A stretch of 64,000 nucleotides of DNA from Alcaligenaceae bacterium (GCA_013416435.1 JACCEN010000015.1:1-64000), one strand, 5' to 3'; positions 33,770 through 43,651 are shown, counted from the first letter of the stretch. The notes: generated from the letters alone by a model not told the origin. Made by a program: numbers and translations.

Positions 33770-34396
33770 TCACCGCTCCGTGAACACCAGCCGCAGCGCC
33801 AAGCCCAGAAACACGGTGCCGGCGGTCCAGTTCAGCGCTCGCTGGGCGCGCTGCGATTTTTGCATGCGCTCTCCCAGGGCGCCGGCGAACCAGGCCACCA
33901 GGCCGAAGACCAACAGGGTGGCGAGCATGAACAGGGCACCCAGGCTCAGCGTCTGCAAGGCGACCGAGCCGCGGGCCGGGTCCGTGAACTGTGGCAGGAA
34001 GGCCAGGAAGAAGATGGACACCTTGGGATTGCTCAGGTTCATGATGATGCCGCGCTGATACAGCCGCAGCCGGCTTTGCGCAGGCGGCTTTTCCCCCGTG
34101 CTGAGCGTGGCGGGCGCACGAAACGCGCCCCAGGCGAGATAGACCAGATACAGGGCGCCGGCGAGCTTCAGCACCGTGAATGCGGTCTCGGACGTGGCGA
34201 ACAACGCCGCCAGTCCGACGGCCACCGCCATCGTGTGGCCGATCAGGCCGGTGCAGAGCCCCAGCACCACGAACATGCCCGAAGCGCGTCCCCACATGGC
34301 GGACTGCATGAGCACGAAAAGATTGTCCGGACCTGGCGAGAGCCCCAGCAGCACGGCGATGCCGAAAAATGAGAGCGCGATGTCGACGGTAAGCAT
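33770..34396 (-). CDS. LysE/RhtB-family amino-acid exporter
   Basis: The 208-aa protein has six hydrophobic segments and the LysE signature GLSPGPDNLFVLMQSAMWGRASG in the first loop, with NLSNPKVSIFFLAFLPQF in the middle. It should export an amino acid or derivative across the inner membrane; the substrate is not determined. It is divergent from metC, which may suggest a sulfur amino acid, but that is only context. Confidence 0.88.
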   Translation of the reverse strand: MLTVDIALSFFGIAVLLGLSPGPDNLFVLMQSAMWGRASGMFVVLGLCTGLIGHTMAVAVGLAALFATSETAFTVLKLAGALYLVYLAWGAFRAPATLSTGEKPPAQSRLRLYQRGIIMNLSNPKVSIFFLAFLPQFTDPARGSVALQTLSLGALFMLATLLVFGLVAWFAGALGERMQKSQRAQRALNWTAGTVFLGLALRLVFTER

Positions 34397-34459
34397 GGTT
34401 GGTATTATGTGGGGCTATGATTATGCGGTTCGCAAATTTTAAGGCCCTTCGCAACCAAC

Positions 34460-35656
34460 ATGGCTAACGACGCTTCCAAACACCTGGATACACGGCTGCA
34501 GCACGCCGGCACCGCCGAGTTCGATCCCATCACAGGCGCTGCGCCTGTCGCACTGCCCTCCATGCGCACCAGCACCGTCCGCTTCCAGAACCTCGCGGCG
34601 CTCGAACGCGCTCAGGTGGACAAGGCAAAGGGGGAGCGCGCCGTGACCTATGGCCGCGTGGGCATGGACACCCATGCTGCGCTCGAGGAAATGTTCTGCG
34701 AGCTGGAGGGGGCGCAACGCGCCTACCTGGCCTCGTCGGGCCTGGCGGCCATTACCCTGGCCTTCTTCAGCGTGTTGAAGAGCAAGGATCATATGCTGGT
34801 GGCCGACTGCGCGTACGGTCCCGTGCGCTACCTCGACAAGACCGTGTTGTCGCGGATGGACATCGAAGTCAGCTATTGCCGCGCCACGGTGGCGGAACTG
34901 GAAGCCCGCCTGCAGCCCAATACCCGCATGCTTTACGTCGAGTCGCCCGGCTCCCTGCTGTTCGAGATGCTGGACCTTCCCGCACTGGCGGAGTTCGCAC
35001 GCAAGCATGGCCTGGTGCTCGCCACGGACAATACCTGGGGTTCGGGGTACATCTACCGTCCGCTGGACTTGGGCGCCGACATCTCCGTCGTGGCCGGTAC
35101 CAAATACGTGGGCGGGCACTCCGACCTGATGCTGGGCGCGGTCATGGCCAAAGACCCCGCGCTGGTCAAGCGCATCAATGACACGCATTACGCCATGGGG
35201 TATTCCGTCAGCGCGGATGATGCCTGGCTGGCCATTCGGGGCATACGCACGCTGCCTTTGCGCATGCGCCAGACCGCCGCCAACGCAATGGAGATCTGCC
35301 GTTTCCTGGCAAGCCGCCCGGAAACCGTTCGCATCTACCATCCCGCTTGGCCGGATGACGCGGGCCATGCCTTGTGGCAGCGTGACTGCACCGGCTCCAA
35401 TGGCATGCTTTCCGTGGAGCTCAGCCTGGACCCGCAAGCCGCACGCCGATTCGTCGACGCGCTTGCGCTGTTCGGCATCGGTTTTTCATGGGGCGGTTTT
35501 GAAAGCCTGGTACAGCTGGTCGATCATGGATCGATTCAGTGCCATGGCTACTGGCGGCCCAGCCAGAACGCCGTCGTCCGCTTTCATATCGGCCTGGAAT
35601 CGCCCGACGACCTCATTGCCGACCTGACGCAGGCGCTGGAAAAAGCAAAGGGCTAG
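34460..35656 (+). CDS. metC: Cystathionine beta-lyase (Cys/Met metabolism PLP enzyme)
   Basis: The 398-aa fold-type I enzyme binds PLP through the lysine in VAGTKYVGGHSD (K215). YGRVGMDTHAALEEMFCELEG and ASSGLAAITLAF are family blocks. WGGFESLVQL near the C-terminus matches proteobacterial MetC. It would cleave cystathionine to homocysteine, pyruvate and ammonia. The divergent LysE exporter starts 63 bases away. Two palindromic repeats follow the stop. Confidence 0.9.
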   Translation: MANDASKHLDTRLQHAGTAEFDPITGAAPVALPSMRTSTVRFQNLAALERAQVDKAKGERAVTYGRVGMDTHAALEEMFCELEGAQRAYLASSGLAAITLAFFSVLKSKDHMLVADCAYGPVRYLDKTVLSRMDIEVSYCRATVAELEARLQPNTRMLYVESPGSLLFEMLDLPALAEFARKHGLVLATDNTWGSGYIYRPLDLGADISVVAGTKYVGGHSDLMLGAVMAKDPALVKRINDTHYAMGYSVSADDAWLAIRGIRTLPLRMRQTAANAMEICRFLASRPETVRIYHPAWPDDAGHALWQRDCTGSNGMLSVELSLDPQAARRFVDALALFGIGFSWGGFESLVQLVDHGSIQCHGYWRPSQNAVVRFHIGLESPDDLIADLTQALEKAKG

Positions 35657-35666
35657 TCAAGGCCTT

Positions 35667-35762
35667 GGGGTCAGACCCCGTACGGGGTCTGACCCCTTCC
35701 GACCGCTTCTGGGATCGGACCCCGCAATGGCTGGGGTCAGACCCCGCATGGGGTCTGACCCC
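35667..35762. repeat. Two GGGGTCAGACCCC palindromes
   Basis: Full copies at 35667-35696 (centre GTAC) and 35733-35762 (centre GCAT) lie in the convergent gap between metC and dsbA. A remnant GATCGGACCCC lies between them (35713-35723). Confidence 0.94.
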
Positions 35763-35770
35763 TTCACCGA

Positions 35771-36400
35771 TCACTTCAGCGTGTCCAGAAGGCGTTGGGC
35801 CTCCGTGACGGTGCCTTCGTAGCTATTGGCCAAGGATGGCGATGTTACGTACTTGCCGCCCACCGCCACGCTGGGCGTGCCGTCGATCTTGTAGGCCTTG
35901 GCCAGTTCGTTGGCGCGCATGACTTTGGACTTGACGCCGAAGGAATTGAAGACGTCCTGGAAAGCCTTGCGGTCCACGCCCTGGTCGGCGATCCAGTCGG
36001 TAATCGCGTTGGCGTCGAAAATGCGCTTGCGCTGAACGTGGATGGTCTTGAAGACGGCGGGGTGCAAGTCCAGGCGATCCATGGCTTCCAGCGAGTAGTA
36101 CAGCTTCTGCAGATCTTCCATGCTGGCATTGAATGCCACCGGCACACGGCGCAGCACCACGTTGTCAGGCAGTGTCTTGGACCATTTCTCGACCAAGGGC
36201 TCGAGCGCGTTGCAATGCGGGCAGGTATAGGCGAAAAACTCCAGGACTTCGATCTTGCCCGCCGTGTCGGACGGCTGGGCGGGTTCTATGGTGACATACT
36301 TGGCATTGGCGGCCTGGGCCTGGACGGCCGGCGCTAGAAATGTTCCGGTACTGACGGCAAGGCATGCGACGGCGCGCAAGAGCAGGGATTTAAGCGACAT
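35771..36400 (-). CDS. dsbA: Periplasmic thiol:disulfide oxidoreductase DsbA
   Basis: The 209-aa precursor has a signal peptide ending near AVQAQA. The active site is CPHC (C60-C63) in [15 protein letters not shown], and the cis-proline loop is [10 protein letters not shown]. The CPHC dipeptide is that of strongly oxidising DsbA. It inserts disulfides into exported proteins. The gene follows the SPOR protein gene by 109 bases. That gap carries a small GC hairpin (CCGCC/GGCGG at about 36461) with no T-run. Confidence 0.94.
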   Translation of the reverse strand: MSLKSLLLRAVACLAVSTGTFLAPAVQAQAANAKYVTIEPAQPSDTAGKIEVLEFFAYTCPHCNALEPLVEKWSKTLPDNVVLRRVPVAFNASMEDLQKLYYSLEAMDRLDLHPAVFKTIHVQRKRIFDANAITDWIADQGVDRKAFQDVFNSFGVKSKVMRANELAKAYKIDGTPSVAVGGKYVTSPSLANSYEGTVTEAQRLLDTLK

Positions 36401-36509
36401 TTCGGGTTTCCAGTAAGGTCAAACAGATTAAGACTGGCCAAGCCTGTACAAGTTCACCGCCGTGTGGCGGCCTGCGGTCTGCCAGCGCTAAAAGACGATG
36501 GCAGCCCTA

Positions 36510-37217
36510 CTAGGGCCGTACGACGGAGGATTCGATTTTCTCGCTGCCCAGGCGTTCACGCGAACGGTTCATTTCGTCGATGCCTTTGAACGGGCCCACG
36601 CGCACACGATGCACGGTGCCGCCGTTAACCTGGGCTTTCTGCAGTTGTACCGGCATGCCCAGCATGAGTATTCTTGCCTGCATTGCCTGCGCATCCGATT
36701 CGGACCGGAAAGCGCCGGCCTGCAGGTAATAGGTGGTCTGGGTGCCGGCGGCGGGCTTGCCGCTTGCGGGCGGCGGCTCGGTGCCCGGCACGACCGGCCT
36801 GGCGCCTGCCCCGGCTGTGGCGGGCGGCTTCGACGGTGCGGCCGCCGGGGCGTCCGCCAGGCTGGCGATCAGGTTGCCGATGCTGTCCTGCCCCGGCGCG
36901 ACCGGCCCCGGGCTGGATGCCACGGGAGGGATGTCCGGCAGCGGCGACGGCGTGGTGATGGTCGGGCCGTCGGCGCCGGACCCCGCCGGCGCGCTGCTGC
37001 CATACAGGCCTATGTTCGGATCGGGCGCATCGCGTACATCGGGCAGCAAGGTCTTGGCGGGATCGCGGCTGGCCTTGTCCACGAAGGGCATGGGAACCTT
37101 GGTGACGAACAGCGCGACCGCCACGGCGGCGGCCAGCCCGACGATCAGCCCGATCAGGATGCCGAACAGGGTGCTGCCGGATTTTGCGCTGGAGGATTTT
37201 CGACTGGAGCGGGCCAT
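36510..37217 (-). CDS. SPOR-domain inner-membrane protein (FtsN-like)
   Basis: The 235-aa protein has a short cytoplasmic tail, one membrane helix (LFGILIGLIVGLAAAVAVAL, about 17-36) and a long Pro/Ala-rich periplasmic linker. The C-terminal SPOR domain contains YYLQAGAFRSESDAQAMQARI and HRVRVGPFKGIDEMNRSRERL. SPOR domains bind denuded peptidoglycan at the septum, and this layout is that of FtsN or DedD-like division proteins. It lies nine bases after argS, as in many betaproteobacteria. Confidence 0.88.
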   Translation of the reverse strand: MARSSRKSSSAKSGSTLFGILIGLIVGLAAAVAVALFVTKVPMPFVDKASRDPAKTLLPDVRDAPDPNIGLYGSSAPAGSGADGPTITTPSPLPDIPPVASSPGPVAPGQDSIGNLIASLADAPAAAPSKPPATAGAGARPVVPGTEPPPASGKPAAGTQTTYYLQAGAFRSESDAQAMQARILMLGMPVQLQKAQVNGGTVHRVRVGPFKGIDEMNRSRERLGSEKIESSVVRP

Positions 37218-37226
37218 GTGAAGAGC

Positions 37227-38912
37227 TTACATCCTTTCAGGGGCGGAAACCCCAAGCAGATTGAGGCCGTTGGCGATGACCTGGCGCGTGGCGCCGGCCA
37301 GACGCAGGCGCGCCAGCTTGAGCGCTTCGTCATCGACCAGCACGCGTTCGGCGTTGTACCAGGCGTGGAAGTCGGCCGCGCAATCGCGCAGCCAGAACGC
37401 CAGGTGGTGTGGCGCCAGTTCCTGGGCGGCAAGGGACAGGGTCTGGGGATATTCCGCCAGCCGCTGCATGAGCGCGATTTCGGTCGGTGCCGTCAGCACC
37501 GAGACCGGCGCATCGGCAAGCCGCCCGGCAAGCTCAGGCGACTGGGCAAGCATCGAGCAGATACGGGCATGCGCGTACTGGATGTAGTAGACCGGATTTT
37601 CTTCGCTCTTGGACAGTGCCAGGTCGATGTCGAAGACGAATTCAGAGTCGGCGCGGCGCTGGATCAGGAAGTAGCGCACGGCATCCTGGCCGACCCAGTC
37701 GATCAGGTCGCGCATCGTGACATAGCTGCCGGCGCGCTTGGAGATCTTGACCTCTTGCCCGTTGCGCACCACTTTCACCATCTTGTGCAGGATGTAGGCG
37801 GGGAAGTCCTTGGGGATGCCCAGGTCCAGTCCTTGCAGTCCGGCGCGCACGCGGGCCACGGTGCCGTGGTGGTCCGACCCCTGGATGTTGATGGCGCGAT
37901 GGAAGCCGCGCTCCCATTTGGCGACGTGATAGGCGACGTCGGGCACGAAATAGGTGTAGCCGCCCTCGGACTTGCGCATGACGCGGTCCTTGTCGTCGCC
38001 TGTTCCGAGCTCGGTGGTGCGCAGCCACAGGGCGCCTTCCCTTTCATAGGTGTGGCCGGAGGCGATCAGCGCCTTGACGGTGTCGTCGACCCGCCCGCTG
38101 GTGTAGAGCGAGCTTTCAAGATAATAGTTGTCGAACTGCAGGCCGAAGGCCTTCAGGTCCAGGTCTTGTTCGCGGCGCAGATACGCCACGGCGAAGGCGC
38201 GGATTTCGTCCAGGCTGTCGAGATTGCCGCTGGCCGTGACCGGTTCGCCGTCGGATGCCTGGACGGTGGCGCCGGCCTGGAAATCACGGGCGATGTCGAC
38301 GATGTAGTCGCCCTTGTAGCCGTCGGCCGGGAAGTCGGGAGAGTCGGGCTCGATGCCCCGGGCGCGCGCCTGGACGCTGATGGCCAGATTGTCGATCTGG
38401 TTGCCCGCATCGTTATAGTAGAACTCGCGCGTGACGTCGTAGCCCTGCGCGGTGAACAACCGGCACAGGGCGTCGCCCAGCGCGGCCTGCCGCGAATGCC
38501 CAACATGCAAAGGGCCGGTGGGATTGGCCGAGACGAATTCCACCAGCAGCTTTTCTTGTTTGGCCGGCCGGTGGCCGAAGCGCTCCTGTTCCTGCGCGAT
38601 GGCGGTCAATACCGCTTGATGGGCCGCGGTCGACAGTCGGAAATTGATGAAGCCCGGACCTGCGATTTCCGCCGAGGCGATGAGGTCGCCTGCCGCCGGG
38701 TCGGCCATCAGGGCGTCGACGACCTGTTGCGCGAGTTCGCGGGGATTTCGCTTTGCCGGCTTCGCCAGTTGCATGGCCACGTTGGTGGCGACATCGCCGT
38801 GAGCGGCGACCTTGGGGCGTTCCAGGAGGATGGCGGGCGAGGCCTCGGGAACGATGGCGCCTACGGCGGCTTGTAGAAGCGAAATCAGCTGTTGTTGTTG
38901 CCCAGGAAGCAT
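37227..38912 (-). CDS. argS: Arginyl-tRNA synthetase
   Basis: The 561-aa class I synthetase has the N-terminal Add1 domain, the HIGH motif as [14 protein letters not shown], and [13 protein letters not shown] in place of KMSKS. The anticodon-binding alpha-helical domain carries [10 protein letters not shown]. It charges tRNA(Arg) with arginine. It heads a unit argS - SPOR protein - dsbA on the minus strand. Confidence 0.96.
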   Translation of the reverse strand: MLPGQQQQLISLLQAAVGAIVPEASPAILLERPKVAAHGDVATNVAMQLAKPAKRNPRELAQQVVDALMADPAAGDLIASAEIAGPGFINFRLSTAAHQAVLTAIAQEQERFGHRPAKQEKLLVEFVSANPTGPLHVGHSRQAALGDALCRLFTAQGYDVTREFYYNDAGNQIDNLAISVQARARGIEPDSPDFPADGYKGDYIVDIARDFQAGATVQASDGEPVTASGNLDSLDEIRAFAVAYLRREQDLDLKAFGLQFDNYYLESSLYTSGRVDDTVKALIASGHTYEREGALWLRTTELGTGDDKDRVMRKSEGGYTYFVPDVAYHVAKWERGFHRAINIQGSDHHGTVARVRAGLQGLDLGIPKDFPAYILHKMVKVVRNGQEVKISKRAGSYVTMRDLIDWVGQDAVRYFLIQRRADSEFVFDIDLALSKSEENPVYYIQYAHARICSMLAQSPELAGRLADAPVSVLTAPTEIALMQRLAEYPQTLSLAAQELAPHHLAFWLRDCAADFHAWYNAERVLVDDEALKLARLRLAGATRQVIANGLNLLGVSAPERM

Positions 38913-39051
38913 AAGATGTGTGTGTAAACGGATCGATATGAAGGCCGGACCGCATGGGGCGCGGCCAAGGCGTCCGGCGCGGGGTGGCCGCGCGGACGTC
39001 AGAGGGTTAAATGATAGCGTGATTTTCCCTTTGGAGGGGTCAGGGGTCGGT

Positions 39052-39137
39052 GGGGTCAGACCCTCTACGGGGTCTTACCCCACCAAGGAAGAGCCGCCCG
39101 AGACTCAGGGGTCGGACCCCGCACGGGGTCCGACCCC
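39052..39137. repeat. Two palindromic repeats, both variants
   Basis: A decayed copy lies at 39052-39081. A copy with GGGGTCGGACCCC arms (both arms changed together) lies at 39108-39137. The second overlaps the last codons of the RHS gene, and its right-hand bases encode the RHS C-terminus. Confidence 0.9.
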
Positions 39138-42100
39138 AGGCTGAGCACCCCAGCCCAGTTCTTCATGCAGCCACTTGGCATAGCCGTCCAGGTCCACCGT
39201 GCCGACTTCGGGGCTTTCGCGGCTGCGCCAATCGTCATGCCGGGCGATCAGGGTTTCCGCGCTTGCGCGCAGGCGCCGTCCGAGACGAATGTGGTCGTCC
39301 TGATACTCATGAGTCTTGCTGCCATCGGCGGCGAGTACGCTGCGGTCGCCGTCCTGGATGCCGCGCAGGACGGGGCTGCGTTCGTCATGCAGGATAGGCG
39401 AGCTGATTTCCCGGTCGGCCGGATCGGACAGGCGGAAGTCGGCCGTTGCCGCACGCGCCTGCCATAGCATCCAGTTCAGGGCGACATCGGACAGGTCGCC
39501 GTGCCGCAAGGGCTGGCCGCCGTCATCGTAAAGCGTGCCGCCGCCGATGTCGGAGTGTGCGCCGATGAAAGGCGCTTCGACCGTGTTGGCGCCGGCGGAA
39601 CTCGCCACGCTGCTGACGGGAAAAAGCCAGCGGCGCTCGTTCAGGGCGACCGCGTGGGCCACCCAGTCCCATGCCGCGGCAATGGTCAGGTCGTACTGGC
39701 TGTTGTGGCTGCCGGCCAGGCCGAATTGCGCCACCGTGTCGAACAGCCCCATGAACCGCAAATCGACGCAGGTGCGTATGGAGCCGCGTACCGGATCATC
39801 GTAGCTGAAAAGCCGGCCGTGCATCCGCTCGGCGATCAGGTTGCCGAAGTGGCGGGCCAGGGCGGCTCCGCGCGAAAAGCCGATGATGTCTATGGGTACG
39901 TGCTCGCGTCCGCCCGAGGCGCTGTTCAAGCCGTTCAGCAAGGATTGCCACTGGTTCTCGATGATGCGCGACGCCCGCCAGGCGGTGACCGCGTCCCAGT
40001 CCAGGTACAGTGAGTTTCCGGGCCCGGCGTGATAGTGTGCCGCGCCGTCGCCATAGGCCTGGCTCAGTTTCCAGACATTGCTGTGCGTATCGGCGCTGTT
40101 GCGCGTGCCGTCGAAGGCGAAGAGCAGCAGGCCCATGGGGTCGGCGTAGCGGCGCGGCTGTTGCCCGGCATAGCCCAGGGCCTGGTGGCCGGGCAGGGGG
40201 CCGAGCGGGTCGGGCTCAAGATAATGGCCCAGGCCGGGAAGATAAGTGCGCAGGAGATTGTCGTGCCACCCGGTTTCGTCGTCGTGCACCTGGCCCGGCA
40301 ACCGCAAGTCCAGCCTCAGGTCGCCGCGGATGTCCTGTGCCTGGCCGCCGGGGCCATAGCGCGCGGACCAGCGGATGGCTTGCCGGGCGTCGGTGACGAG
40401 CGCCGGCGCACCGGCGGTGTCGGCGTGTACCGCATACAAGGTCGCCGTGCCGTTGCCTGGGCCGTGATAGTCGATGAATCCGACGGGGACATGATGCGCA
40501 TACAGATAGCGCCTGCCGACCCGCATTCGGGCCGGCCCGGATACCTGTTGCACCGGGCCGGCGGCGCGCCTTGTTTCCGCGACCAGCCGGTTGTCCAGAT
40601 AGAAGTAATCGACATTGGCGGCCTCACTGCGCTTGGCGATCCGGTAGCCGAAGGCATTATGCAGATAGTCGGCGACGGGGCGCCCCTCCAGGCTCACCCG
40701 TGCCAGGCGCCGGTTCGACCCATAGGCCACTTCATGCTTGCCCACCGCCTTCGGCAGGCCGGTCGCGTCGCGCCGGATGTCGGGACGCATCGACGCCCCT
40801 AAGCTGCGCATGAGCGCCAGAGAGCCGTCGCCATTCCAGGCAAACCATGTGGAGTCGCCCGATGCGTCCTGAAACACGGCCAGCCGGTTGTGGGCATCGT
40901 AGGCAAGGTGCTGCGTGAGAGCCGAGGCATGGCCGGGCAGATGATGGGTTTCGCGGCTCAGCAACCCGCGGCCGTCATAAGCCAGGTCGGCCACCCACAT
41001 CAGGGCGGAGTCGCTGGACAGCACCAACTGCCTGGCCTGCCCATCCCGCCCGGCGGTGACATGCAGATGCAGGCCATTGCCGTAGCGATAGCCCGCCAGC
41101 CCCGGCACGCTATCGATGACGGTCTGCGGCCGGCCCAACTCCGGATGCCAGGCGATGGCAAGCAGACGCTTGCCGGCACCCCACCGATAGCGGATGGATC
41201 CGCCCTCGGGCAGATGGTGCGCGACCAGCCGGTCCTGTTCGTCATAGTCGAAGGACTCATCGTAATTCAGCATGGGGCCCGGCACGGCGGACACCCGTCG
41301 CACGGAACGGCGGCGCAGCCGCTTGCGATCGTCGTAGTCGCGCCATTCGGTTTCTTGCGGGTGCTGGATGCGTATCGGCACGGTGCCTTTCCATGCCAGC
41401 GTCGTGATATCGCTGAGCATGCCGGAAGTGTTGGTGATGCGCACTGGCCGCCCCTGTCGATCATAGTCATAGCTCGTGCTGTCGCCGTTGGCGAAGACGC
41501 GACGCTGCGGCAGCCCGCGAGCGGTATAGAACAGCGTTTCGTGTCCGGTCAGCCCGGATGACCACGCATGCCGCCGTTCGCCGGCATGGTAGTGCAAAGC
41601 CAGGCCCGGCCAGCCGGGAGCCAAAGGCATGATGGTCTGCAGCCGGCCATCCGCATGGCGGATCAGTTCGGTATCGTTGAGCCGCGTCAGGCGGCCATGA
41701 TCGTCGTATTCGGCGCGCTGGCCCGTTGGCGGACAGCCCGGGCAGCCGGGCCCATCCGACGCCAGCAGCACGTGGCGCCCACCGCGCATTCCGATGCGAA
41801 ACGACGTGCTTTGCGCAGCATCGCCATGCACCACAGTCAGGCCGTCCGTCGAGGCGGATATGGGCTGCCGGTACTCGATGGTGAGGCGCGAACGGGGGTG
41901 GGCGGGGTCGCCGGCGATGGACTGAATTGCGCGGCCCTGGCGATCGTAGGCCCAGGTGTTCACGCGCTCTGCCTGCTCGCCTGTCGCATCGATCAGCTCT
42001 ATGCCCGTCAGCGCGTGGGCGTTTCCGGACTGAAGTGCAGCTTCGTACAGATAGCGGCGCTGCATGCCGTCGGGGCGGATGACGGCGGACAGGCGCGGCT

Positions 42101-42881
42101 CGGCATGGTCGCCGCTTTGCTCATACCGATATTGGAATCGCCCGTGGCGGGTATTGACGTGATCCAGGTACGCGGTACCCGAGTCGATGCGATAGCGGAA
42201 GGTAAGCGCCGACCCGTCGGATGCGCTGATCCGTTCGATCATTCCGGCGAGCGGGCCCGCGTCGGCATGACGGTGTATGGTGGTCTCGGGGTCAGACCCC
42301 ATACGGGGTCTGACCCCTGGGCGATAGGGTCTGACCCCTTGGACGGCCCCTCGGATGCGGCTCAGATCCCCCTGCTGATCGAACCACAGCCTGCGTCCGT
42401 CGGGCCAGCGCCAGACCCAGCCGTCCCGTTCACGCTGGAGCGATCCGTGCGCATTCGCCATCGGCATTCCTGCAATGCCCTGGAACTCGATATGGCTGCC
42501 ATCGGCCTGGACGATGCGCCAGTTCGGGCCGGCGCGGCGCAGGCGGGTGTCGTAGGACAGCGTCCAGCCGCGCCCGAGGATGCCGCGTTGCGGCGCCATC
42601 GCGTTGTAGTGGCGGCTGAGCTCGAGGTCAGGGGCCGGCGGGGCTGCGGGAAGATCGATTTCATGCTGATATTTATTGCCCGTGCCAAGATGTATGGGAT
42701 TGCCGGCGCCCAGCCCGAGAGCGGGTTCGGTTGCGCCCGCCGTCGCGATGCCGCCCAGCACGCAGGGGTCGCCCAGCGCAGGAGGACTGCAGACGCCCTG
42801 GCCATGTGCAGCCGGGCACAGCACGCTTAGCGATAACAGGATGATGCGAAACAGTCTGGCGGTGAACGGCGATTGCGGCAT
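39105..42881 (-). CDS. Secreted RHS-repeat protein with C-terminal DUF2235 (Tle1-like lipase) domain
   Basis: The 1258-aa protein has a Sec signal (FRIILLSLSVLCPAAHGQ). About 850 residues of RHS/YD repeats follow (YDDHGRLTRLND, YDRQGRPVRITN, YDEQDRLVAHHLPEGG, among others). The core closes at RRYADPMGL (about 913-917), the usual RHS junction. A 341-residue C-terminal domain has LFAFDGTRN, the nucleophile motif GFSRGAAL (near 1001), LFDTVAQFG and GAHSDIGGGT, the catalytic set of DUF2235/Tle1 phospholipases. It looks like a polymorphic toxin, but no immunity gene or T6SS gene adjoins it. A palindromic repeat is inserted in frame at about residues 182-198, and another forms the C-terminus. ATG 42881 has a GGAG signal. 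Confidence 0.85.
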   Translation of the reverse strand: MPQSPFTARLFRIILLSLSVLCPAAHGQGVCSPPALGDPCVLGGIATAGATEPALGLGAGNPIHLGTGNKYQHEIDLPAAPPAPDLELSRHYNAMAPQRGILGRGWTLSYDTRLRRAGPNWRIVQADGSHIEFQGIAGMPMANAHGSLQRERDGWVWRWPDGRRLWFDQQGDLSRIRGAVQGVRPYRPGVRPRMGSDPETTIHRHADAGPLAGMIERISASDGSALTFRYRIDSGTAYLDHVNTRHGRFQYRYEQSGDHAEPRLSAVIRPDGMQRRYLYEAALQSGNAHALTGIELIDATGEQAERVNTWAYDRQGRAIQSIAGDPAHPRSRLTIEYRQPISASTDGLTVVHGDAAQSTSFRIGMRGGRHVLLASDGPGCPGCPPTGQRAEYDDHGRLTRLNDTELIRHADGRLQTIMPLAPGWPGLALHYHAGERRHAWSSGLTGHETLFYTARGLPQRRVFANGDSTSYDYDRQGRPVRITNTSGMLSDITTLAWKGTVPIRIQHPQETEWRDYDDRKRLRRRSVRRVSAVPGPMLNYDESFDYDEQDRLVAHHLPEGGSIRYRWGAGKRLLAIAWHPELGRPQTVIDSVPGLAGYRYGNGLHLHVTAGRDGQARQLVLSSDSALMWVADLAYDGRGLLSRETHHLPGHASALTQHLAYDAHNRLAVFQDASGDSTWFAWNGDGSLALMRSLGASMRPDIRRDATGLPKAVGKHEVAYGSNRRLARVSLEGRPVADYLHNAFGYRIAKRSEAANVDYFYLDNRLVAETRRAAGPVQQVSGPARMRVGRRYLYAHHVPVGFIDYHGPGNGTATLYAVHADTAGAPALVTDARQAIRWSARYGPGGQAQDIRGDLRLDLRLPGQVHDDETGWHDNLLRTYLPGLGHYLEPDPLGPLPGHQALGYAGQQPRRYADPMGLLLFAFDGTRNSADTHSNVWKLSQAYGDGAAHYHAGPGNSLYLDWDAVTAWRASRIIENQWQSLLNGLNSASGGREHVPIDIIGFSRGAALARHFGNLIAERMHGRLFSYDDPVRGSIRTCVDLRFMGLFDTVAQFGLAGSHNSQYDLTIAAAWDWVAHAVALNERRWLFPVSSVASSAGANTVEAPFIGAHSDIGGGTLYDDGGQPLRHGDLSDVALNWMLWQARAATADFRLSDPADREISSPILHDERSPVLRGIQDGDRSVLAADGSKTHEYQDDHIRLGRRLRASAETLIARHDDWRSRESPEVGTVDLDGYAKWLHEELGWGAQPGVGPRAGSDP
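42288..42338. repeat. Palindromic repeat inside the RHS coding sequence
   Basis: A full copy (42288-42317, centre ATAC) and a half copy (42326-42338) lie within the RHS gene and keep its frame. They encode residues of the form GVRPYRPGVRPRMGSDP in the region before the YD repeats. This is the only copy seen well inside a gene. Confidence 0.93.
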
Positions 42882-42974
42882 GGCGGCTCCGGATGAAGGC
42901 ACGCCATATCTTCCCGCTTGGCAGGCTTTTGAAGATAGGGTAGTGTATGGTTGTGTCTATTGAGGGAAACCGAA

Positions 42975-43319
42975 ATGCTAGTCGTCTTTCACTCTAAAGC
43001 AGCTGCCGAAGTGCTCATGTTTTCAAAGCACGCCTTGCCCATCCTCAAGGCAGCGGGCAAGCCTTATACCGATACCTTGCCCGAGCGCGGCGTCATTACG
43101 CGCGACCAGCTGGACGACGCCATCAAGGGCATCGAACATGCCATGGCGCTCGATACCGAAACCGAATACACCGACAACGACGACGATAACGACTCCAGGA
43201 CCCACCCCATTTCGCAGTCGGTCAGCTTCCGCCGCCGCGCCTTCCCCCTGTTGGCCATGCTGCGCTTGTCGCGCGACCACGATGCCGACGTCATCTGGGA
43301 ACCGGCGCCCAAATGGTAG
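42975..43319 (+). CDS. DUF1840 domain-containing protein
   Basis: The 114-aa protein begins MLVVFHSKAAAEVLMFSKHA and contains GVITRDQLDDAIKGIEHAM, then an acidic linker, and ends RRRAFPLLAMLRLSRDHDADVIWEPA. This is the DUF1840 pattern found almost only in betaproteobacteria; its function is unknown. The ATG at 42975 begins the conserved region. The gene is divergent from the RHS gene, 93 bases away. Confidence 0.87.
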   Translation: MLVVFHSKAAAEVLMFSKHALPILKAAGKPYTDTLPERGVITRDQLDDAIKGIEHAMALDTETEYTDNDDDNDSRTHPISQSVSFRRRAFPLLAMLRLSRDHDADVIWEPAPKW

Positions 43320-43330
43320 CGGGAGCGTCC

Positions 43331-43648
43331 ATGCGAGGCACGGTCAAGATCATCTTCAGTCCGCGGCAAGAGCTCGAGCTGGACGTGGACGTCCAGCCTG
43401 CGCCCGAATCCACCCGCGCGGCCCGCGACTGGTTCGACCATGAATGGGCCCGCCTGGGGTGCGAGCCCTTGCGGCCCAGCGGCAAGGTCTTGCTGCTGGA
43501 CAAGATCCTGGGCGTGGCCGATGCGCAAGGGTATTCGGTCTTTACGCAAGACCAGCAAGCAGTCAATGACTTCGCCCGGCACGCCGTGCTGGCGCTGGAA
43601 CGCCCGCGCGTCACGGTGGATTTGCCGGGCCTGGTGGTGGGCTATTGA
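43331..43648 (+). CDS. Conserved hypothetical protein downstream of DUF1840 gene
   Basis: The 105-aa protein (MRGTVKIIFSPRQELELDVD...) has no signal peptide or membrane helix. Residues LLLDKILGVADAQGYSVFTQD form its best-ordered part. It follows the DUF1840 gene closely; an upstream in-frame ATG at 43313 would overlap that gene's stop. I do not recognise a domain. The tight spacing suggests joint expression with DUF1840. Confidence 0.6.
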   Translation: MRGTVKIIFSPRQELELDVDVQPAPESTRAARDWFDHEWARLGCEPLRPSGKVLLLDKILGVADAQGYSVFTQDQQAVNDFARHAVLALERPRVTVDLPGLVVGY

Positions 43649-43651
43649 TTT

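Noticed and set aside
36455-36475. Terminator between the SPOR gene and dsbA
   Set aside because: A CCGCC/GGCGG stem is present but is short and has no T-run on either strand.
36498-38876. 792-codon plus-strand ORF over the SPOR gene and argS
   Set aside because: It is antisense to argS and a SPOR-domain gene and shows no domain; composition is typical of a shadow.
42975-43648. DUF1840 and its neighbour as an immunity pair for the RHS protein
   Set aside because: They are divergent from the RHS gene, have no export signal, and DUF1840 is a general betaproteobacterial family also found away from RHS genes.
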